Part shown: positions 22,578-33,583 of the stretch, piece by piece
Layout: each line of letters starts with the position of its first letter
Position numbering within the stretch: the stretch's first letter is position 1
Origin: Roridomyces roridus
Lineage: Eukaryota > Basidiomycota > Agaricomycetes > Agaricales > Mycenaceae
DNA length: 64,000 nt
Reading direction: 5' to 3'
Assembly (NCBI GenBank): GCA_029378245.1
Contig: JARKIF010000002.1
Location: 2,170,001 to 2,234,000, forward strand
Program-made: the position numbers and the translations under genes
The notes under the pieces: generated by a model
Database searches by the model: none
The model's input: only the letters and a program-made list of their open reading frames with translations
What the model was told of the DNA's origin: nothing

Positions 22578-24262
22578 ATGTTCTTCTCCGCAATTATCCA
22601 TCTCCTTCTATCTTCTGTCCTTACTCGAGACATCGGCGCGAAACCACTCGCCTCTCCTCGCGTTGGGCGCGTCATATCCCTCGACCGCTCCTCGCGTAAA
22701 ACCCACTTACGCCCAATGCCGCACCCTTCTTCTACCTTGCCGCTCTTTTACCCGGACCCATTCATTGTACGTGCTCCTTCTTGCTTCACGGACGCTCATG
22801 GCGAGCCCGCCGGTAGACGCGAGAATGTCGAGGCCTCCGACGCAAATACCTCAATGTCTCTGATAATCTTGCTCTTCCATCTGGCTTCGAGATCGTCTCT
22901 ACAGATTCAGAAGCACCGTTCATTCCACCCGTCGTCATCGCGCCCCATGTATTTCCGCTCAAGGATTACTATTCCGAGAACACAGACTTGGAGTATTATG
23001 GTATCGCCTCGTTTGGAACGCCGAAGCAAGGGCCTTTCTCGATAGACATAGACACTGGCAGTGCCGACTGTGAGTCGGTTTCCATCGTACTCATCCTCAC
23101 TGACGCCGTTCAGTGTGGATCCCAAACAATTGCACCGAGTGCAAGGATGGGCAATTCAAAGACACGAAAAGCTCAACGTGCAAGAGAACCGACAAGAGTT
23201 TTTCTGTGTGTTATGGCTCCGGAGAAGTCTCCGGCATTTTGATGCAAGATGTGGTGTCTATGGCAGGGCTGAAGGTCTATGATCAGTTCTTCGGTGCTGT
23301 CTATGAGATTTCGGACGATTTCCTGGGTCTGCCAACTGACGGTCTCATGGGTATGGCGTTCAGTTCCGTCGCGCAGTCCGGAGAGCGCACTTTCTTCGAG
23401 AATCTCTTGTACAACAACATGCTTCCGGCTCGCATCTTTTCTGTGTATCTCGCACGAAACCAGGAGGACGGTTCTGAACTCTGTTTTGGATGCTTCGATA
23501 CCACGAAAGCATTGGGCGCCGTCAGATGGGTGAAACTTCTGAGCAAGGTATGTTCTATACGATCCAGTCTTCTGTCGCTGATGGTCTTCAGACGTATTGG
23601 TCGGTGCCTATGAACAGAATTTCGGTCAACGACACTGCGTTGATTGACGTAGAGCTCATCGCGGTGAGTCGAGCCCAGGTTGACTCGTATGCGTGCTGAT
23701 ACCCCTAAGATCATTGACACGGGTACCACGCTCGTCTATTTCCCAGACGACGTCGCTTCCGACTTCTATTCGACAATCCCTGGCTCGAAACCCGCTCCAC
23801 AGTACGGTTCCGGTACGCTGGTCAGTTATAGTCAAGACGGCTTGTGAATGTTATCCAGAATTCTACACGTATCCGTGCTCCGCTCCCCTTGACATTCAGT
23901 TCTGGTTTGGCGGACAGAGCTTTGACATGAGCAACCTCGACTTCAATCTCGGTATTTTTCCATAATTTCTCGTTCTTCGAGAGCTAACTGGCTCACAGGC
24001 ATGACTGCTCTTAATTCGCCGTACGCCCGCATCGAGATTTCATTTTTGTATTGACCCATCTTTAGGGACTGTGTCGGAGGGATTTTGTCGTTGGATTCAG
24101 ACGGATTTCCACCCAACCTCGCCATCATAGGAGACGAGTTCTTAAAGTCCCGTATGTGAAGATAGCATCTCACCCTCATCCAACTAACAGTTTCCAGATT
24201 ACACGACTTTTGATTACGACGGCAGGGTGGGTTTCGCGCCGAGCATCAACAATAAGAACTAG
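22578..24262 (+). CDS. secreted pepsin-like aspartic protease (A1 family)
   Basis: Endopeptidase of the pepsin family, made as a secreted zymogen. MFFSAIIHLLLSSVLT is a signal peptide, followed by a propeptide of about 100 residues and YYGIASFGTPKQGPFSIDIDTGSADLWIP, where DTGS is the first catalytic motif (its last part lies across an intron at about 23070-23113). The second motif is IIDTGTTLVYFPDD. Flap residues appear in FSVCYGSGEVSG. Cysteine pairs are at NCTECK and LCFGCF. At least eight short introns are needed; the last exons read LAIIGDEFLKS, then YTTFDYDGRVGFAPSINNKN to the stop at 24262. I see no GPI tail, so it should be released. Confidence 0.9.
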
Positions 24263-24315
24263 AAATGTATCCTACAAGTTGTGAAAATGGGTATAGTTTA
24301 CACAAGGGCCTAATG

Positions 24316-25342
24316 TTAATTAGTTTTGGATTTGGGTTTAAGGACTTTGCGTCTCTGCATGATCATATAGGTGTAGAGTTGGTACAACGCTGCCAAATGT
24401 TAGTTGTCATGGTGATACCATTCGCGATAAAACTTACAAGGCCACCATATCAAAAAGAGCCCACCGCGGGCATATTCTGGAGCTGACCAGCCCAAGAGCG
24501 AGTTCAGAGTGGGGATACCAGAGGGAATGGGGAGCGTCGCATAGCTGAGGAAGGCCTCGGAGCCTGCGCCAATAGGGTAGAGGATGTAGAACATGGTGTA
24601 TCGCAACCAAAGGAGGGCGCGAGGCTCGACTCCCACCAAACCGCACGCGTAGAAAGAATAGCGAGCGACCTCGGTGATGGACCAAGCTAGCACCGCCGAT
24701 GTGTATAATGGACTCGTGCGGGCCTGATGCTTCATTCAGTAGAGGGCAAGCGAGAAAAGTAGGTACAACGCACGACATCAAACTGCTGCACGATTCCCCA
24801 AACAATCCAAAGCCTGCTGGCGACCTGCATGGCCGTTGTCTGGAGCGGGCTACGGACCCAGCCGAGGAGAGAGTGAAGGACCTCTAGGAGGGCCCATGTC
24901 TGCACCACGGCAACGCTGCCACCGACACGAGAGTACATCGTCGTCGAGCGGTGATATACCGGCCGGAGGTAGGCAGGAAGCCGGGACTCGATGGTGGCCG
25001 AGACGCCTGGAGCTGGCGAACTGAAAAAGGGGATGGAGGATAAAAAACGAGTAAAAGCGGACGGCGGTGCAGTTTTGGCGGCCTGAACGGCGGCGGACTG
25101 GCCATCGAGGTTGGCTAGGTGGACGAGGGTGATGACGAGGACGTAGCCCCATCCGAGAGTGGATAGCACATTGTACGCCAAAAGATAATATTTCACGAAC
25201 GCCGGGTTACCTAGATAGAGTCAAGTCAAGCACTCGGAGGAGCTCAAGGCGGCGGCGGACCAGGCTTCTCTTTCGTGGTCTTTGGGGGCACAGGCGGCGC
25301 AGAATTGGTCGTGCTTGCGTTGACCGTTTTCTTGTTGGCCAT
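24316..25342 (-). CDS. PHS1: PHS1/HACD, very-long-chain 3-hydroxyacyl-CoA dehydratase
   Basis: ER membrane enzyme for the third step of the very-long-chain fatty acid elongation cycle. A short polar N-terminus (MANKKTVNASTT) joins, over an intron at about 25210-25258, to KPGNPAFVKYYLLAYNVLS. Then follow membrane helices: GWGYVLVITLVHL, VVQTWALLEVLHSLLGWV, ASRLWIVWGIVQQ, the catalytic helix WSITEVARYSFYAC (the Glu and Tyr pair of the family) and LRYTMFYILYPIGAGSE. The last exon gives LYQLYTYMIMQRRK and a basic tail suited to ER retention, with stop at 24316. Length is about 280 residues. Convergent with the protease gene by about 50 bp. Confidence 0.92.
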
Positions 25343-25352
25343 GAGGGTTGTC

Positions 25353-25694
25353 TCACAGGTGATCAAACTGATCGATATAAACCGGTGATATGATATTGGA
25401 TTTTAGGGCAGAAGCCGAACGTCTTCTACTACTTTCAACTGAAGAGAGCACGATTCGATTCCAACAAGTACGATACATGTTGGAGATGGAAAACTGTCTG
25501 AGAAAAGTAACACTCGTGTCGCCGTCTGTAACGATACGTTGCAATGTTCTCAGCCGAGTATTGAGGCTGTCGTTGGTGACCTGTAAATGTAAGTATCATG
25601 AGCGGCTTTGAAGCAGCTTACGGAGATGGCACAAACATACTGTGCTCGAGTGTACAGTGCTTTCTTTGACAGCAAGACGCAGCTGAAGAAACAT
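25353..25694 (-). CDS. possible small protein, unrecognised
   Basis: A doubtful two-exon reading: MFLQLRLAVKESTVHSST, an intron of about 60 nt (gtatgt ... tttacag), then VTNDSLNTRLRTLQRI and on to a stop at 25353. The junction sequences are good and the first exon is helical in character, but I recognise no family. The stop would lie 10 bp from the PHS1 start on the same strand, which is tight. It may instead be promoter DNA of PHS1. Confidence 0.25.
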
Positions 25695-25898
25695 AGTCTC
25701 GGAAGGCACTTGTGAGGGTTCATAGTGTCGACCGGGAATCATGGCGTAGAGCACAGGTCATGGATGAGGGGCATGATGTGAAATAGCCAACGGTGGGTCC
25801 GGTACGAAAGCGTAGAGATTCGGGGCACTTGTGCATGCATTGACCTGGTCTGAGTTTCGGGATTAGAGTCGCAACAGTGAAGCAGCACAGTAGAGAGC

Positions 25899-26178
25899 GA
25901 AGGCCCTTTGAGCTTTACGATTTTGCTCGGCTCTAATTTTCGAACAGAACAAGGTCGGCATCGGCGTTGGCGTTGTCAGAAAGATGCTGGCTGGTTGTGA
26001 TGTAACGACGACAAATAAAGACACAGCCACCTAACCCATAAATGTATCTCCCAATTCCACCTCCTCCTCCTCCTCCATCTCCACCCGTGCCGCATGCCGC
26101 CGCTGCCTTCCGAGCCCGTTTGGCATCCTTTTTCAGCACGGCCCGCCCGAGCGGATTATGTTCCCGCTTCTCAGCCAA
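25899..26178 (-). repeat. inverted duplication, copy A (NUG1 tail plus bZIP debris)
   Basis: Reverse complement of this stretch matches 29980-30550. From 26178 down to about 25989 it is the NUG1 3' end (LAEKREHNPLGRAVLKKDAK). From about 25988 to 25899 it matches intron 1 and the start of exon 2 of the bZIP gene, including ttcgaaaattagagccgagc and AAAGCTCAAAGGGC. About 305 bp present in copy B (bZIP exon 1) are missing here. Beyond 25899 similarity stops abruptly inside the bZIP basic region. Confidence 0.88.
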
Positions 26179-28007
26179 CGTAGCATGCGCCTTGCGCATC
26201 CGCTTTGGCTGTCGATACCCGTATTTTTCGTTTACTTTCAATTCCTCAGCAAACAACGACGGTGAAGTCGATCGTACTCGTTTCCGCGAAACTGGCGCTG
26301 ACGATTCAGGGGGTTCATCCGTTTGCATGGCTGCCAACCTAAGGGACTTAGCAGACGTTTCTCAATCAGCAAAACCACCTACTCGTCCTCGTCCATAGCA
26401 TCGACGAATACATCCCCATCTTCGTCGCCGTCCATGGTAACATCCCCGAAGGCACCATCATCGGCGTCATTGAATAATCCGGGGAGAGAAAATGGTGCCG
26501 AGAATTCACTCAAAATTTGAGCTTGGCCCACTTGCTCAGCCCCCGGTGCGATTGCACCAGAGCCAACTACAGGCCGTTCAGCGACATTGATCGGGATATG
26601 AAAATAGCCCACCAGTCGAGGGAATTGAAGAAGGATGCACGGCCGGTGGTTCCGAGTAATATGGGATTTTTTGGTGGTTCCAATCTGTTAAGATATGCCG
26701 TGCCGTCGCTGTAAGGTCGGGTGTGCCGCCCTAAGAAATTTAACATCCAATTCCAAGATAAGGTAGCAAAAGCACCTTGAGCAGCCTCCCACTACTCAAA
26801 GCCGCCATGGTCAGAAACTCTATCGTCGAATTGAACTCGGGCAGATTGTATAATTTCTGAAGCGTGGCCGGGGCTGTTCGCGCCAAAATCTCCTCGACTG
26901 AAAAATGAGTTGGTTCATACAGTATGAATGAATGACTTACCAACGGCAATCGGGTCATTGATATCCTCAACCTTCACGACGTTCCGAAGCAGAATAGTTC
27001 CAGCTTTTTCATCCTCATCATCAAAAACCACGCCTGGAGAGTCCACTATTCGCATGCCACGCTCGAGTTGTATCGATTGCAGATCTTTGGTGTGTCCCGG
27101 TTGTGCAGCTACCGCGCAAACCTGCATATCCAGTCAAGACCGAAGTATGAGCAAAGGCTCGCAACTGACCTTGCTCCTCTTGAGACAGTTTATCAAGCTG
27201 CTCTTACCGACATTGGGATATCCAACTACACCAACAGTAACGCTTCCGGCAGACGGTTTGTATCCCTTGAGCAGCTTGATTAGAGCAGGGGCGGTTGATG
27301 AGGAGATGTTGGTGCGTTGGTGCTGCGCCGACGATGGTGAGCGGAAAGGCAGAGTCGGCGTGGAATGTCGCAGATGTTTTAACCACTGTTGCGCGTTTGC
27401 ACGCGGTATAAGGTCTGAAGATGCATAAAGAGATGGAGACCAAAAAAAGTAGGATACGCACCGACTTTATTTAGAACGAAAACCAATTTCTTGCCCTCGC
27501 TCTCCCTGCGTCGAACCTCTTCCTCTACCAGTCTGCTCCGACAACCCTCGGGATCACGCGCATCCAGCACGAGGATGACAATGTCGCTCTGGTCGATGAC
27601 TTTATGAAGTGTTCTGAGATAATGCCGCCGCATTTGCTCCTTTGTTTTCTCGGACGTCGAAGGTTCATCGGGCATATTTGCGAGAGTTTCCAAGGTGGGT
27701 TCAGAGGCCATGATGGCGTCGGTGTCCAGACGCATGGGAGGTTGAGGCTGCGTGCGTCAGAAAAAATTGGTTGGGTGCACCTGGTTCACGCACTGCCCGG
27801 GCCTTGAGCTTTCCAGCATTGCGGACTTTGAGGTCAGGGAGTCTTGGAATGCCAGGATCCTTCTTGAGCTCTAGCAATAAAATGAGTCGAGCGTTTTTTT
27901 TTTCGAGAAGCGAGCACAGACTTGATTTTAAAGGAACGATTTTCCTGGAGGACTCTTCTTGGATTAGAGGGAGGGTTACGCAGAAGGATGGACTCACTGG
28001 CAGCCAT
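25933..28007 (-). CDS. NUG1: NUG1/GNL3-type circularly permuted GTPase of 60S ribosome assembly
   Basis: Nucleolar GTPase needed for export of pre-60S particles. G motifs occur in permuted order: LVFVLNKVDLIP (G4), then VTVGVVGYPNVGKSSLIN (G1) and MRIVDSPGV (G3). N-terminal LKSKLKKDPGIPRLPDL and a mid-region VEEILARTAPATLQKLYN also fit. Exon 1 is MAAKESSRKIVPLK with an intron right after codon 3. About nine introns in all. The tail is odd: compared with the copy at 30000 there is one extra base near 26100, so the acidic ending is replaced by a Gly-rich stretch that reads through bZIP-derived DNA to a TAG at 25933. Removing that base would end the protein at a TAG at 26031-26033. Whether the shift is real or an assembly error is open. 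Confidence 0.9.
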
Positions 28008-28091
28008 GCTGAGCGAGCAGACACAAAGTAAATTGTGATGTGTGACACGAGCTGACAGGGCCTTGTTTCTTTCCCTTCTCGCCTATCCACC

Positions 28092-29652
28092 ATGGCTTCC
28101 CCGGCCACGGAAGAGGCCGCAGACAAACCTCTGAGGCAGCGTTTGTTCTCCCTCTCCAGGAAGAAGCAAAAGGACGACCAGCCCCAAGAAGAAAAGCCCG
28201 CCGAGACCGCTGGCCATGCTCCCGAAAACTCGGGCAGCACAAGCAGTGAGCGCCTTTCAATGTCGAATTCGTCTCGAGACTCACGTTTCCCACCCAAACG
28301 ACCCAGCGACTTTGGCGGCCGAGGGACCAACAAGCGCTGGTGAACAAGGGCCGGGCCCATCGCCCACTCCTGCCGAGCCACCTTCAGCATCATTGGCCGC
28401 GGGCACGGACGATAAAGAGCAAGGTTCTCTCAATACTACTCTCACCAGTAATAACAAACGGACAATGTTCTATAATCGCAAAGGCAACAAGTCTTCCACG
28501 TCCCAGGCCGCCGTCTCGTCCTCGACAACTTCACACTCCATCGTGAAGCCCGCGGCTCAGCGCGCGCGTCCAAAGAAGACTTTCCTCACGAGGGTCGTCT
28601 ACAAGCTTGTTCCTTGTGTCGGCCCAGACTCGAGCGTCATCGCGGACATGGACCTACCCCAAATGGCAGAGAGGCGCCCATCTGAGGCGGGTCCTCAGAC
28701 CGGAAACCCGGATGCTTCCGCGGCATCTACGTCTGCCGCCCTGTTGACGCCACCGACGATTAATATCGAACGCCCTCCGTCCCGTGCAGAGTCAGAGGTC
28801 ATTGTACCGCCTCCCCCGAGTACCCATCTGCTGCCCGAAGACGAGACTGACGGTCTGACATCTGGTGCTGTTCAGCCACCAGGCTCTACTGGCGATCTCA
28901 TCATCAGAACCCATACAAGAGATTCGGAAGAATCAGAGGGCACAAGCTTCACCGACGATGAAGGGGATGACCGCGCATTGGATGAGCAGGCTCGAGAAGA
29001 ACTTCTCATACGGAACGGGGGATCTGGCATTCCGATAGGCCCGGATGGTCTTCCCAGACCTCTTCTGCCGCCCATTGCTCCAGAACATGCTGGTCGGAAA
29101 TGTCTGGTCCTTGATTTGGATGAGACGCTCGTCCACAGCAGCTTCAAGCCGATACCACAGCCCGACTTTATCGTGCCGGTCGAGATCGAGTTCCACTGGC
29201 ACCACTTCCACGTGTTGAAGAGACCTGGGGTAGACGAGTTCCTCAAGAAGATGGGTGAACTGTACGAAATCGTCGTTTTCACAGCGAGTTTGAGCAAGGT
29301 TCGGCGTCATGACTCGAGTCTTGCGAATCTAAAACATATTCTCTAGTACGCCGATCCCGTGCTTGACAAACTGGACATACACCAGGTGGTTGCACACCGG
29401 TTATTCAGGGAGCATTGTTTCAATCACAAAGGAAACTATGTCAAGGATCTCTCACAACTCGGAAGGGAAATCAAGGATGTATTGATCCTCGACAATTCCC
29501 CTGCCAGTTTCCTATTCCATCCATCATCTTCCGCCCCCGTGTCCTCCTGGTTTAACGACCCGCACGACGTGGAACTCACGGACATGATACCGTTTTTGAC
29601 GGACCTGGCTACCGTGGACGACGTGCGGGGCATTCTGGATCTCGCCATATGA
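28092..29652 (+). CDS. Psr1-like HAD-family (NLI/SCP) protein phosphatase, copy 1
   Basis: Serine/threonine phosphatase of the FCP/SCP (NIF) fold, closest in layout to yeast Psr1/Psr2, which act at the plasma membrane in stress signalling. The long disordered N-terminus contains [17 protein letters not shown] and ends [12 protein letters not shown]. The C-terminal catalytic domain has [14 protein letters not shown] (DxDxT motif), [18 protein letters not shown] (intron 29299-29346), [17 protein letters not shown] and [15 protein letters not shown]. First intron 28246-28306. About 490 residues. It is paralogous to the gene at 36682-38008: the catalytic domains align almost without gaps, the N-termini only in short motifs. 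Start codon 84 bp from that of NUG1 on the other strand. Confidence 0.92.
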
Positions 29653-29979
29653 GGCCAAGTGCCTCATTCGCCTCTTAACGAGGCTCTGGTATGAGTGGCT
29701 TCCGCTCGATACCCGATTGTTTATTCCCCTGGTGGTATACCCTGTACAGCTTGTGATCGTTATACCACATTGGCGTCGCTCGTTGCATCTGCTCTCTTTT
29801 ATTTGTAGCTAGTTGGAAACACACGCGACCACCCCACTCTCCTTTTTATTTCCTATTCATTCATCGGGCTGCTTTCATATCGTCTCGCTCTGCAATATCT
29901 GCATATTCTTTGTTTTGTACACATAACGCACTTACACATATCAGCCAGTTTGATCACCTCTCAGACGACCGATGCGGAA

Positions 29980-30550
29980 TTGGCAGAGGAGCCGGAACGT
30001 AATCCGCTCGGGCGGGCCGTGCTGAAGAAGGATGCCAAACGGGCTCGGAAGGTAGCACGGCATGCGGCACGGGTGGAGGAGGAGGAGGTGAAATTGGGAG
30101 ATACATTTATGGGTTATGTGGCTGTGCCTTTATTTGTCATCGTTACATCAATACTAGCCTTGCTCTTACTCAGCATGATGTCGCTGAATGAGACTGCGCC
30201 GAATACCCTTCCAGCTGCAACTGCGACCCGACCCTCTCGCAAACGGAAATCTCCTCCCAGTGACCCTGCGCCTATCCACAATATCCACCAAATCATAGCG
30301 AATCCGATGGGGCCACTCCCAGCTGGCTACAGTCCGTTCAGCAGCGACTTTTCTCCCGCCGGAATACCTGCACAGAACCCGGCTGAGCAAGAAGAGCAGA
30401 CCACGGGGGACCCCCAGCCCGCCGCTGCGTCCGGGCGAACTTTGAGCTCCTCGCGTCGGTGAGTTTCTCCCATGCCCACGCCAACGCGACGCCGACCTCT
30501 TTTGTTCGAAAATTAGAGCCGAGCAGAACCGTAAAGCTCAAAGGGCGTTC
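29980..30550 (+). repeat. inverted duplication, copy B (NUG1 tail fossil upstream of bZIP)
   Basis: 29980-30159 matches the NUG1 3' end in copy A (LAEEPERNPLGRAVLKKDAK, then an intact acidic tail EEEEVKLGDTFMG). About 30465-30550 matches the right part of copy A (bZIP intron 1 and exon 2). The 30160-30464 block, which encodes the bZIP N-terminus, is present only here. The triplet after DTFMG is TAT here (30115-30117) and TAG in copy A, so the old NUG1 stop codon has been lost. Confidence 0.88.
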
Positions 30551-30970
30551 AGAGAGCGTCGCGACCAGTGAGCAAGCATTCCTCTTCGTAGACTTGTTAC
30601 TTGGGTGTTCATCGACGAATCATGAGCGGGGTCGCTGGAACCGACCAGTCATGGGCACGCTGGTCACGAGTCTATCCTCCCTCTCACTCCACTGACCACC
30701 GCACTAAGGCATATGAAGACCCTCGAGAGCAGGTCGGCGTTGCTCGATACCGCCCTGGCGTCCGCAGACGAAGCCAACCGTCGCTGGGAAGAATGTCGTG
30801 CGTTGGTGGACCAGCTTCGTGTGGAGAACGCAGCCCTGCGTGCAGCACTAACGCAGCAGGCTCAGTTGTTGCCAGCTGGTGCGTTGAACAACCACGGGCC
30901 GCTCTTGGAGGAGTCGGAGGGTGCTGAAGAAGTCAAGAATGGGGCGGGGGAAAGGCCCAAGGAGCAGTGA
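30175..30970 (+). CDS. Yap/Pap1-type bZIP transcription factor
   Basis: DNA-binding regulator. Exon 1 (MMSLNETAPNTLPAAT...) is Pro/Ser-rich and has a basic patch RPSRKRKSPP. The basic region is assembled over intron 30459-30516: RR|AEQNRKAQRAFRERR, with the N-x-x-A-Q-x-x-F-R pattern that marks the fungal Yap/Pap1 family, then a 141-nt intron (30568-30708) and QHMKTLESRSALLDTALASA as the start of the leucine zipper, continuing ENAALRAALTQQ. The protein is short (about 220 residues) and lacks the cysteine-rich domains of Yap1/Pap1, so redox control of that kind is not expected. The frame is open upstream to an ATG at 30109, which would add a hydrophobic stretch. Confidence 0.88.
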
Positions 30971-31740
30971 GCACTAGGCAATACTTGTTTTGTACAACAG
31001 TTTCTTCCATCTTGTAAGTATAATCGTCGAATTCCTTGTCGTCGAACGGTCGAAATCGCCGGGGTCGTCGTGGTGTAAAGGCAGGGTCTGACGCCTTAAG
31101 TAAGTCGGCAACAACCTTTGTCAGCCTCTACGCCATGGTCGTCGTCTGTGGTCCTTGTGTGCGCACAGTGTGTGAGGGAGGGCAAGGGAAATGGGTTGGG
31201 GGGCTCCTGGTGCGCTTGCCATCGTCTATCTAAGGTGCTGATGCTCCGTACTCGCCGTGGCTCATGCTTGAACCCCGACACAGTTGTATGAGTCCACTGG
31301 CTGCTCCAGTCCATGCCAATCCCACCACCCCTTATTCTCGAAGCTTTGAAGCTTGTCTGCACTACTAGATTCCGTTCACATCGGGCAGTGTTGTCTCATG
31401 ACGTGCAGTCCGTGCGCTCGACCTCTTCCTCTTCCTTGGTAGACGACGTTCACGACTCTGTCCGATATCGTTACACGCCAACTGGCGACTATTTGCTCTC
31501 CCACCGAGTCCGTGCTACATCAACGAACGCTACAAGGGAAGCACCCAAAAAGGAGCGCTCGGATGTCGTTCCTGCATGTACGGTTCATGTTGTCGCTATT
31601 GGATGTATAGAATAGCAATCCAAACAGTGTCCCAACGTTAACAATTATGAGACCTTTGAGGAGATCTTTGAGAGCCCAAACCAAGAGCTCAGGAGCGCGT
31701 CAGGCACGTGACAACAACAGTCGCGTCTTTCTCCTGTCCA
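30971..31740. other. intergenic spacer, no gene seen
   Basis: About 770 bp between two same-strand genes. Several open frames of 60-100 codons exist, none with a recognisable motif or good splice continuation. It probably contains the bZIP 3' UTR and the promoter of the OB-fold gene. Confidence 0.5.
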
Positions 31741-33203
31741 ATGTCCTCCTCCTTCACGCCTTGGCTCAAACTTCACCTCGTCGACGTCGCAGAGAAATTC
31801 GGAGCCAACATCGCCGCTGTTCCGCTCCATGAAAAGGGAAAGAGGGGCCAGATCATCGAGGTCTGCACCACTCGTGTTTTGGGGCGTCACCCTCATCTTC
31901 CCTTAGTTTCTGCGGGTCGGTACAGAAAACGAGGACGCCGTCTGGGCATCCTTCAGTGATCAGAGTCTATTCATCCCAATTAAATTCAGCAAAGAGGCCG
32001 TGATTGAATACAAAAGGTTTGATTCCGACGCGTCTTGTACGACACCAACCGACATTCTTCCTACAGAAGACACGGAAATAATATTACAGAAGGAAAGACG
32101 GCTCTGGTGACAATAATGAAGTTCAAGGTCGTGTCTGCACGCGTTCCCGTTCCTCAAGGGGGCATGTCCGGCAGTGCCAAGCTAGCCCTGCTTTGCGACT
32201 CTGTGTCCCTGATAGGGAGATTGGAGGAGACCAAGGGGAATCCAAAGTCGGTCGAATTCGACGCTGAATTGAAAGAATGGTCTGATGGGTTAACCAAGGA
32301 TGGGGGAGCTGGGTCCGTTTGTTTCCTGGCGTGTTTCGAATTGACATTCAAGTTCCCAGCAATGTACTCAAAGAGAGGAAGAAAGCCAAGACAGATGTTG
32401 TACCATCCGTAAAGCCGGGGCTTCAAGAATATCAAAGGCGCTGGGAGGTGTCTTGGTTTCCCCTTACTTGTTGTTTGTGCACGCTAATGCCGCGACAGGG
32501 CAGCATCGCAAACCCCATGGCGATGGTCAGACCGGAACCTGAGCCCAAGCGAAGGGCGCGCACGCCTCGTATGGAGGACGCACGAGACCTTGGTTCTTCT
32601 TCGCCGTCCCAAAAGTATTCGGTGGCCTCCTCGCCAATCAGCAATTGGGAACCCACGCCTGAAAAGCCCAGTCGGAAGAGGAAAAGCCCATCCAAGTCGC
32701 CCAGTCCATCGGTTCGGTCGCCCACTCCAATGAATCGATCCTCTTCGTCGTCACCGGAACCAGAGCCATCTTCGTACTTGACGGCTCCAACCCCAGCCCA
32801 GAGGCGAGTGCGAGTCATGACACCACCTTTGCTCTTTGTTCGCAAGGTGGCGCCTCCGCCTTCCCCGCCGCCGCCTGTTGAATCCGGACCAGAGCGAGTA
32901 TTGGCACCAAACTCGGATCAGGGTTCACAGCCGTCGCAGCCGTCGCAGCCATCGCAGGTGGATGTGGAGATGTTGGATATGACACCAGCGCGGGTCAAAG
33001 AAGAGGATGTGGATGTCGAGATGCTGGATCAAGATGACGCGCAGACAGCAATCGAGATTTTCAAGAGCCCATGTTGGCCGGAACCGCACAGGAAACGCCG
33101 CAAAGTAGATGATCCCATGGCGACAGGGTTCGACTGGGTTTCTGGCATAGATAAGGCTGTGGTCACCTGGAAGATGCTTTACGACGCATTGCGAAGGCTG
33201 TGA
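31741..33203 (+). CDS. candidate TPP1/Est3-like OB-fold telomere protein
   Basis: The N-terminal 170 residues look like the OB fold of the shelterin subunit TPP1 and yeast Est3: SSSFTPWLKLHLVDVAEKFG (a Trp-Ile/Leu start typical of that domain), GQIIEFLRVGTENEDA, WASFSDQSLFIPIKFSKEAV and TALVTIMKFKVV. Introns are near 31861-31906, 32019-32068, 32315-32362 and 32449-32499. The rest is disordered: SP-rich, with KRKSPSKSPSPS, PSQPSQPSQ and two repeats of VDVEMLD, and a short C-terminal helix (VVTWKMLYDALRRL) that could be a partner-binding motif. The assignment rests on pattern only, as OB folds diverge fast. It could be another OB protein. The coding model itself is good. Confidence 0.6.
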
Positions 33204-33583
33204 TACATGCAACTTTCGGAGTTATGCATTTGCATTCTGCCCGCCTCATTTTTTCTGCGTTTTGGAAGTTGTCGGCTAGGCGAAACCCAGATTCCACCAC
33301 CAGGGTGCAGAAGGAAACTGCGCAAAAAAGAGGGCGCAACGACGGGATGCAGGTGGATGAGGGGATTATATTTGTCCTGTAGTACGAGAGAGACGATAGA
33401 TTAGCATGCATGTTTCGGGAACATAGGTGTGGTCAACACCCGATGTGGCTGTGCCACGAGCTCTTGACTCTCTTCTCTGCAACACTGTCGACGTCGGCGC
33501 CGTCCCAGCCGTCCATCTGGCCTCTCTCTGCGTTGGTTCCCAGAAGGGCGTCCCTTCTACTCATCTCCTTTGGCGTCGGCACC
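33204..33583. other. intergenic spacer, no gene seen
   Basis: About 380 bp between same-strand genes, without a supported exon or repeat. It presumably holds a terminator and the next promoter. Confidence 0.5.

Noticed and set aside
26041..26100. The GGA/TCC run as a microsatellite of interest.
   Set aside because: It is a short run of about five repeats that codes for Glu or Gly in the NUG1 tail; not notable by itself.
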